A stretch of 64,000 nt of DNA, taken from NCBI GenBank assembly GCA_963705545.1, contig CAVPJX010000002.1:1-64000 (forward strand), in the 5' to 3' direction. The notes beneath the pieces are model-generated. The model was not told the origin of the DNA and did no database searches. It saw only the letters and a list, made by a program, of their open reading frames with translations. Positions 61,491 through 64,000 of this stretch are shown here, in pieces (the stretch's first letter is position 1; every line of letters begins with the position of its first letter). The position numbers and the translations under genes are program-made. Source of the DNA: DATBLY01 sp963705545. Lineage in GTDB: Bacteria; Actinomycetota; UBA4738; HRBIN12.

Positions 61491-62072
61491 ATGGACTGGC
61501 TCGTCGCCGGTCTCGGCAACCCCGGCGACCGCTACGCCAGGACCCGGCACAACCTCGGCGCCCGCGTCGCGGACGAGCTCGCCGGCGCCGCGGACGCTCG
61601 CTTCCGCAAGGCGCGGTTCGTGCCGGTCGAGGTCGCCGAGATCCGCATCGACGGCGGCCGGGTGTGGCTCGCGAAGTCGCACCGCTACATGAACGAGGCC
61701 GGGCCCTCGTACGCGTCGATCGCGAAGAAGCACGACGTCGCGCCCGACCACGTGATCGCGGTGCACGACGAGATCGACCTGCCGTTCGGTGCGATGCGCC
61801 TGAAGCTCGGCGGTGGGACCGCCGGCCACAACGGGCTGAAGTCGCTCCAACAGGCCCTTCGCACGCCCGACTTCCTGCGGGTGCGGCTGGGGGTAGGAAG
61901 GCCGCCCGGCCGGCAAGACCCGGCCGACTTCGTGCTCCAGCCCTTCGCGAAGCGCGAGGAGGCCGACGCGGCGATCCTGGTCGACGACGGCGCCGACGCC
62001 GTCCGCGCCCTCATCGTCGACGGGCTCGAGGTGGCGCAGGATCGGTTCAACCGCGGCGGTCCCCGGGCATAG
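61491..62072 (+). CDS. pth: Peptidyl-tRNA hydrolase
   Basis: 193 residues. VAGLGNPGDRYARTRHNLGARV (catalytic His in RHN), VHDEIDLPFGAMRLKLGGGTAGHNGLKSL and RVRLGVGRPPGRQDPADFVL. It releases peptides from stalled peptidyl-tRNA. The usual KPxTYMNxSG box is KSHRYMNEAG here, a modest deviation. Normal partner of rplY. Confidence 0.95.
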   Translation: MDWLVAGLGNPGDRYARTRHNLGARVADELAGAADARFRKARFVPVEVAEIRIDGGRVWLAKSHRYMNEAGPSYASIAKKHDVAPDHVIAVHDEIDLPFGAMRLKLGGGTAGHNGLKSLQQALRTPDFLRVRLGVGRPPGRQDPADFVLQPFAKREEADAAILVDDGADAVRALIVDGLEVAQDRFNRGGPRA

Positions 62073-62100
62073 ATCGCCCGCCGCCGGCGTCTACACCGGG

Positions 62101-62805
62101 GTGAGCGTGGACGACGCGACGACCCGCGCGATCGACCTGGACGAGGTCCGTCGCCTCATGGCGCGCGCGACCGGCGACGAGAAGCACGAGGAGAGCAGCA
62201 CCTCGACGCTCGACGCGCTCGCGGTCCTGTACGGACGCGTCCTGCGCGTCGATCCGCAGGACCCGACGTGGCCGGGGCGCGACCGGTTCATCCTCAGCAA
62301 GGGTCACGGACCGGTCGCGTGCTACGCGATCCTCGCCCACCTCGGCTTCTTCCCGGCCGACTGGCTCGACGGCTTCATGGAGTGGGGCGGAAGGCTCGGC
62401 AGCCATCCCGACCGCGTGCTCGTGCCCGGTGTGGAAGCCTCCACCGGCTCGCTCGGCCACGGACTGCCGATATCGGTCGGCGTGGCGATGGCGCTCCGCG
62501 CGAAGGGGCTCGACGACCGGCGGGTGATCGTCCTGACCGGCGACGCCGAGCTGAACGAGGGCTCGAACTGGGAGGCGGTCCTGCTCACACCGGCCCTCGG
62601 CCTGACGAACCTCACGCTCCTCGTGATCGACAACCACAGCAGCACCCTTCCGATGGCGCCATGGGACGCGAAGCTCGAGTCGTTCGGCTGGTCCGCGCAC
62701 GTGGTAGACGGGCACGACCACCACGCGCTCGAGCGAGCGCTCACGGCGCGGCACGGGACCCGACCCACCGCGGTCGTGGCCGACATCCCGGAGGGGGAGT
62801 GGTGA
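62101..62805 (+). CDS. Transketolase N-terminal (TPP-binding) subunit
   Basis: 234 residues, the TPP/pyrophosphate half: FILSKGHGPVACYAILAHLGFFP, GRLGSHPDRVLVPGVEASTGSLGHGLPISVGVAMA, and the TPP motif LTGDAELNEGSNWEAV, in which the second Gly of the usual GDG is Ala. Split transketolases move two-carbon units or serve isolated pathways. It lies between pth and mfd, where most actinobacteria have nothing similar. The stop overlaps the GTG of the C-terminal subunit. Confidence 0.85.
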   Translation: MSVDDATTRAIDLDEVRRLMARATGDEKHEESSTSTLDALAVLYGRVLRVDPQDPTWPGRDRFILSKGHGPVACYAILAHLGFFPADWLDGFMEWGGRLGSHPDRVLVPGVEASTGSLGHGLPISVGVAMALRAKGLDDRRVIVLTGDAELNEGSNWEAVLLTPALGLTNLTLLVIDNHSSTLPMAPWDAKLESFGWSAHVVDGHDHHALERALTARHGTRPTAVVADIPEGEW

Positions 62806-63698
62806 TCGCCCCCACGATGCGCGAGCAGGCGGGCGAGACCGCCGCGGACCTGCTGATCCACGACCCGCACGTCGCGATCGTGCTCGCCGAGATCAGCACC
62901 GGGCAGTTCGGCCGCGCCCTCAGCCACGACCCGCGTCGTGCGGTGAACGTCGGGATCATGGAGCAGACGATGGTGGGCGTCGCGGCCGGCTTCGCGCTGG
63001 AGGGGTTCCTCCCGATCGTGCACACGATCACGCCGTTCCTCGTCGAGCGGCCGCTCGAGCAGATCAAGATCGACTTCGGCTATCAAGGACTCGGAGGGAC
63101 GTTCGTCTCGGTCGGCGCCTCGTACGACTACACGGCCGAGGGGTTCACGCACCACTCGCCGGGGGACGTGCAGGCGCTGCTGACCGTCCCGGGGATGCAG
63201 GTGCTGGTGCCGGGGACCCCTGAGGAGCTCGATCACCTGTTCCGCGCCACCTACGCGAACGGCCACCCGACGTACCTCCGCCCGAGCACCGCCACGAACG
63301 CCGAGACGCGCGACGTCGCGGTGGGCCGGCTCGAGGTCGTGCGCCGTGGCGCCGACGCGACCGTGATCGCGGTGGGCCCGATGCTCGACCGGACGCTCGA
63401 GGCGGTCGCCGGGCTGGACGTCACGGTCCTGTACGCGACGAGCGTCGCCCCGTTCGACGCGGAGGGGCTCGTGCGCGAGGCCGCGGATGCCGAGCCCGTG
63501 ATCGGCGTGGCGCCGTTCCTCGAGGGGACCCTCGCGCCCGCGGTGACCTCGGCGCTCGCGCATCGCGCCGCACGGTTCACGTGGATCGGCGTCGCGCCGA
63601 CGCTGCTGCGCGCCTACGGTACCCCCGCCGACCACGACCGGGAGCGGGGGCTGGACGCGGCCGGGATCCGCGAGCGGATCCGCCGGGCGCTCGGCTGA
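62802..63698 (+). CDS. Transketolase C-terminal subunit
   Basis: 298 residues. Pyrimidine-binding half IVLAEISTGQFGRALSHDPRRAVNVGIMEQTMVGVAAGFALEGF (with the conserved Glu in GIMEQ), then the transketolase C-terminal domain (VTVLYATSVAPFDAEGLV). Partner of the previous gene through a GTGA overlap. The physiological substrate cannot be fixed. Confidence 0.85.
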   Translation: MIAPTMREQAGETAADLLIHDPHVAIVLAEISTGQFGRALSHDPRRAVNVGIMEQTMVGVAAGFALEGFLPIVHTITPFLVERPLEQIKIDFGYQGLGGTFVSVGASYDYTAEGFTHHSPGDVQALLTVPGMQVLVPGTPEELDHLFRATYANGHPTYLRPSTATNAETRDVAVGRLEVVRRGADATVIAVGPMLDRTLEAVAGLDVTVLYATSVAPFDAEGLVREAADAEPVIGVAPFLEGTLAPAVTSALAHRAARFTWIGVAPTLLRAYGTPADHDRERGLDAAGIRERIRRALG

Positions 63699-63712
63699 TC
63701 CCTCCTTCCGCT

Positions 63713-63753
63713 TAGACTGCCTCGCAGGAGGCCCCGTCGCACGGCGACGAGGC
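63713..63753 (+). promoter_or_regulatory. mfd promoter -10 and leader hairpin
   Basis: TAGACT (63713-63718), then about 10 bases downstream a hairpin (AGGCC-x-CGTCGC, loop ACG, GCGACG-x-GGCCT; 63728-63753). The leader continues to AAGGAG, 7-8 bases before GTG 63794. The hairpin could also terminate the transketolase transcript. Confidence 0.4.
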
Positions 63754-63793
63754 CTGTTCGTGCTGTCCGGGTCGGTTCGGAAGGAGCGTGGGG

Positions 63794-64000
63794 GTGAGCC
63801 TGGATCGAGCGCTCGAGGCGTTCATCCGCTCGGAGCCGTTCGAGCGGCTGTTGCTCGAGCGGGCTCGGCCCATCGTGGCGCGCGCCGCCACCGGGGAGGA
63901 CTTCGTCGTCGCCGGGCTCGCCCGAGCCCTCGACGTCCCGATCCTCGCCGTGGCGCCCGGTCCCCGCGAGGCCGAGGCCCTCGCGGCCGACCTCGAGGCG
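63794..64000 (+). CDS. mfd: Transcription-repair coupling factor Mfd (5' end only)
   Basis: The first 69 residues are present before the window ends: SLDRALEAFIRSEPFERLLLERARPIV, then DFVVAGLARALDVPILAVAPGPREAEALAADLEA. This fits the start of Mfd domain 1 (UvrB-like), and mfd downstream of pth is the actinobacterial order. AAGGAG precedes GTG 63794. The rest lies outside, so the assignment rests on this fragment and on position. Confidence 0.8.
   Translation, partial: MSLDRALEAFIRSEPFERLLLERARPIVARAATGEDFVVAGLARALDVPILAVAPGPREAEALAADLEA

Overview
The window is GC-rich (roughly 70%) chromosomal DNA with almost no spacer. Start codons are often GTG, and stop/start overlaps of the GTGA or ATGA kind are common. 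From 48 kb on, the order rsmI - metG - tatD - DUF348/G5 protein - rsmA - ispE - tRNA-Gln - glmU - prs - rplY - pth - mfd is the conserved actinobacterial block. Together with a DUF3052 protein and many leaderless TANNNT promoters, this points to Actinomycetota, probably a poorly characterised lineage. I see no insertion sequence, prophage or CRISPR array.

1-10.9 kb: two alpha/beta-hydrolase/nucleotidyl-cyclase fusions (one with a dead hydrolase part), a DUF6790 membrane protein, two MscS channels, a MoxR ATPase, a decayed serine hydrolase, a secreted ScyD/ScyE-like protein and a CoxE-like von Willebrand A protein. 10.9-19.7 kb: an RDD protein, glycolate/D-lactate oxidase subunits GlcF, GlcE and GlcD, split by a plus-strand group that includes methylglyoxal synthase and an aminotransferase; then a PPOX protein, a secreted GH114 glycosidase and a rhodanese. 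19.7-22.8 kb: a macrodomain protein diverging from two PfkB-family kinases and a methyltransferase.

22.9-35.9 kb: an IclR regulator followed by a nine-gene polycistron (SDR, metallo-beta-lactamase-fold hydrolase, zinc dehydrogenase, complete sugar ABC importer, GH4 glycosidase, U32-like protein), then a SIS-domain sugar isomerase facing it, an MFS transporter and an APH-fold kinase. A shared inverted repeat stands before iclR and before the polycistron. This is the best candidate for an undescribed catabolic system; its substrate is not apparent. 36-48 kb: an LEA-like repeat protein, a second GH4 enzyme, a stand-alone Lrp ligand domain, a pirin, an AAC(2')-like acetyltransferase, a secreted metalloprotease-like protein, an FAD oxidase, an AAC(3)-I-like acetyltransferase, a CPBP protease, a CocE-type hydrolase, a protein mannosyltransferase and DUF3052.

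48-64 kb: the housekeeping block. It is interrupted by a large zinc-ribbon/cyclase/ATPase/TPR protein between tRNA-Gln and glmU and by a split transketolase between pth and mfd. A parS-like site lies between metG and tatD.

Five single-base +1 frame disruptions fall in four genes (mscS copy 2, serine hydrolase twice, the ABC ATPase, the big cyclase). At least the serine hydrolase looks like a real pseudogene, because its catalytic serine is also missing. The others may be consensus errors.
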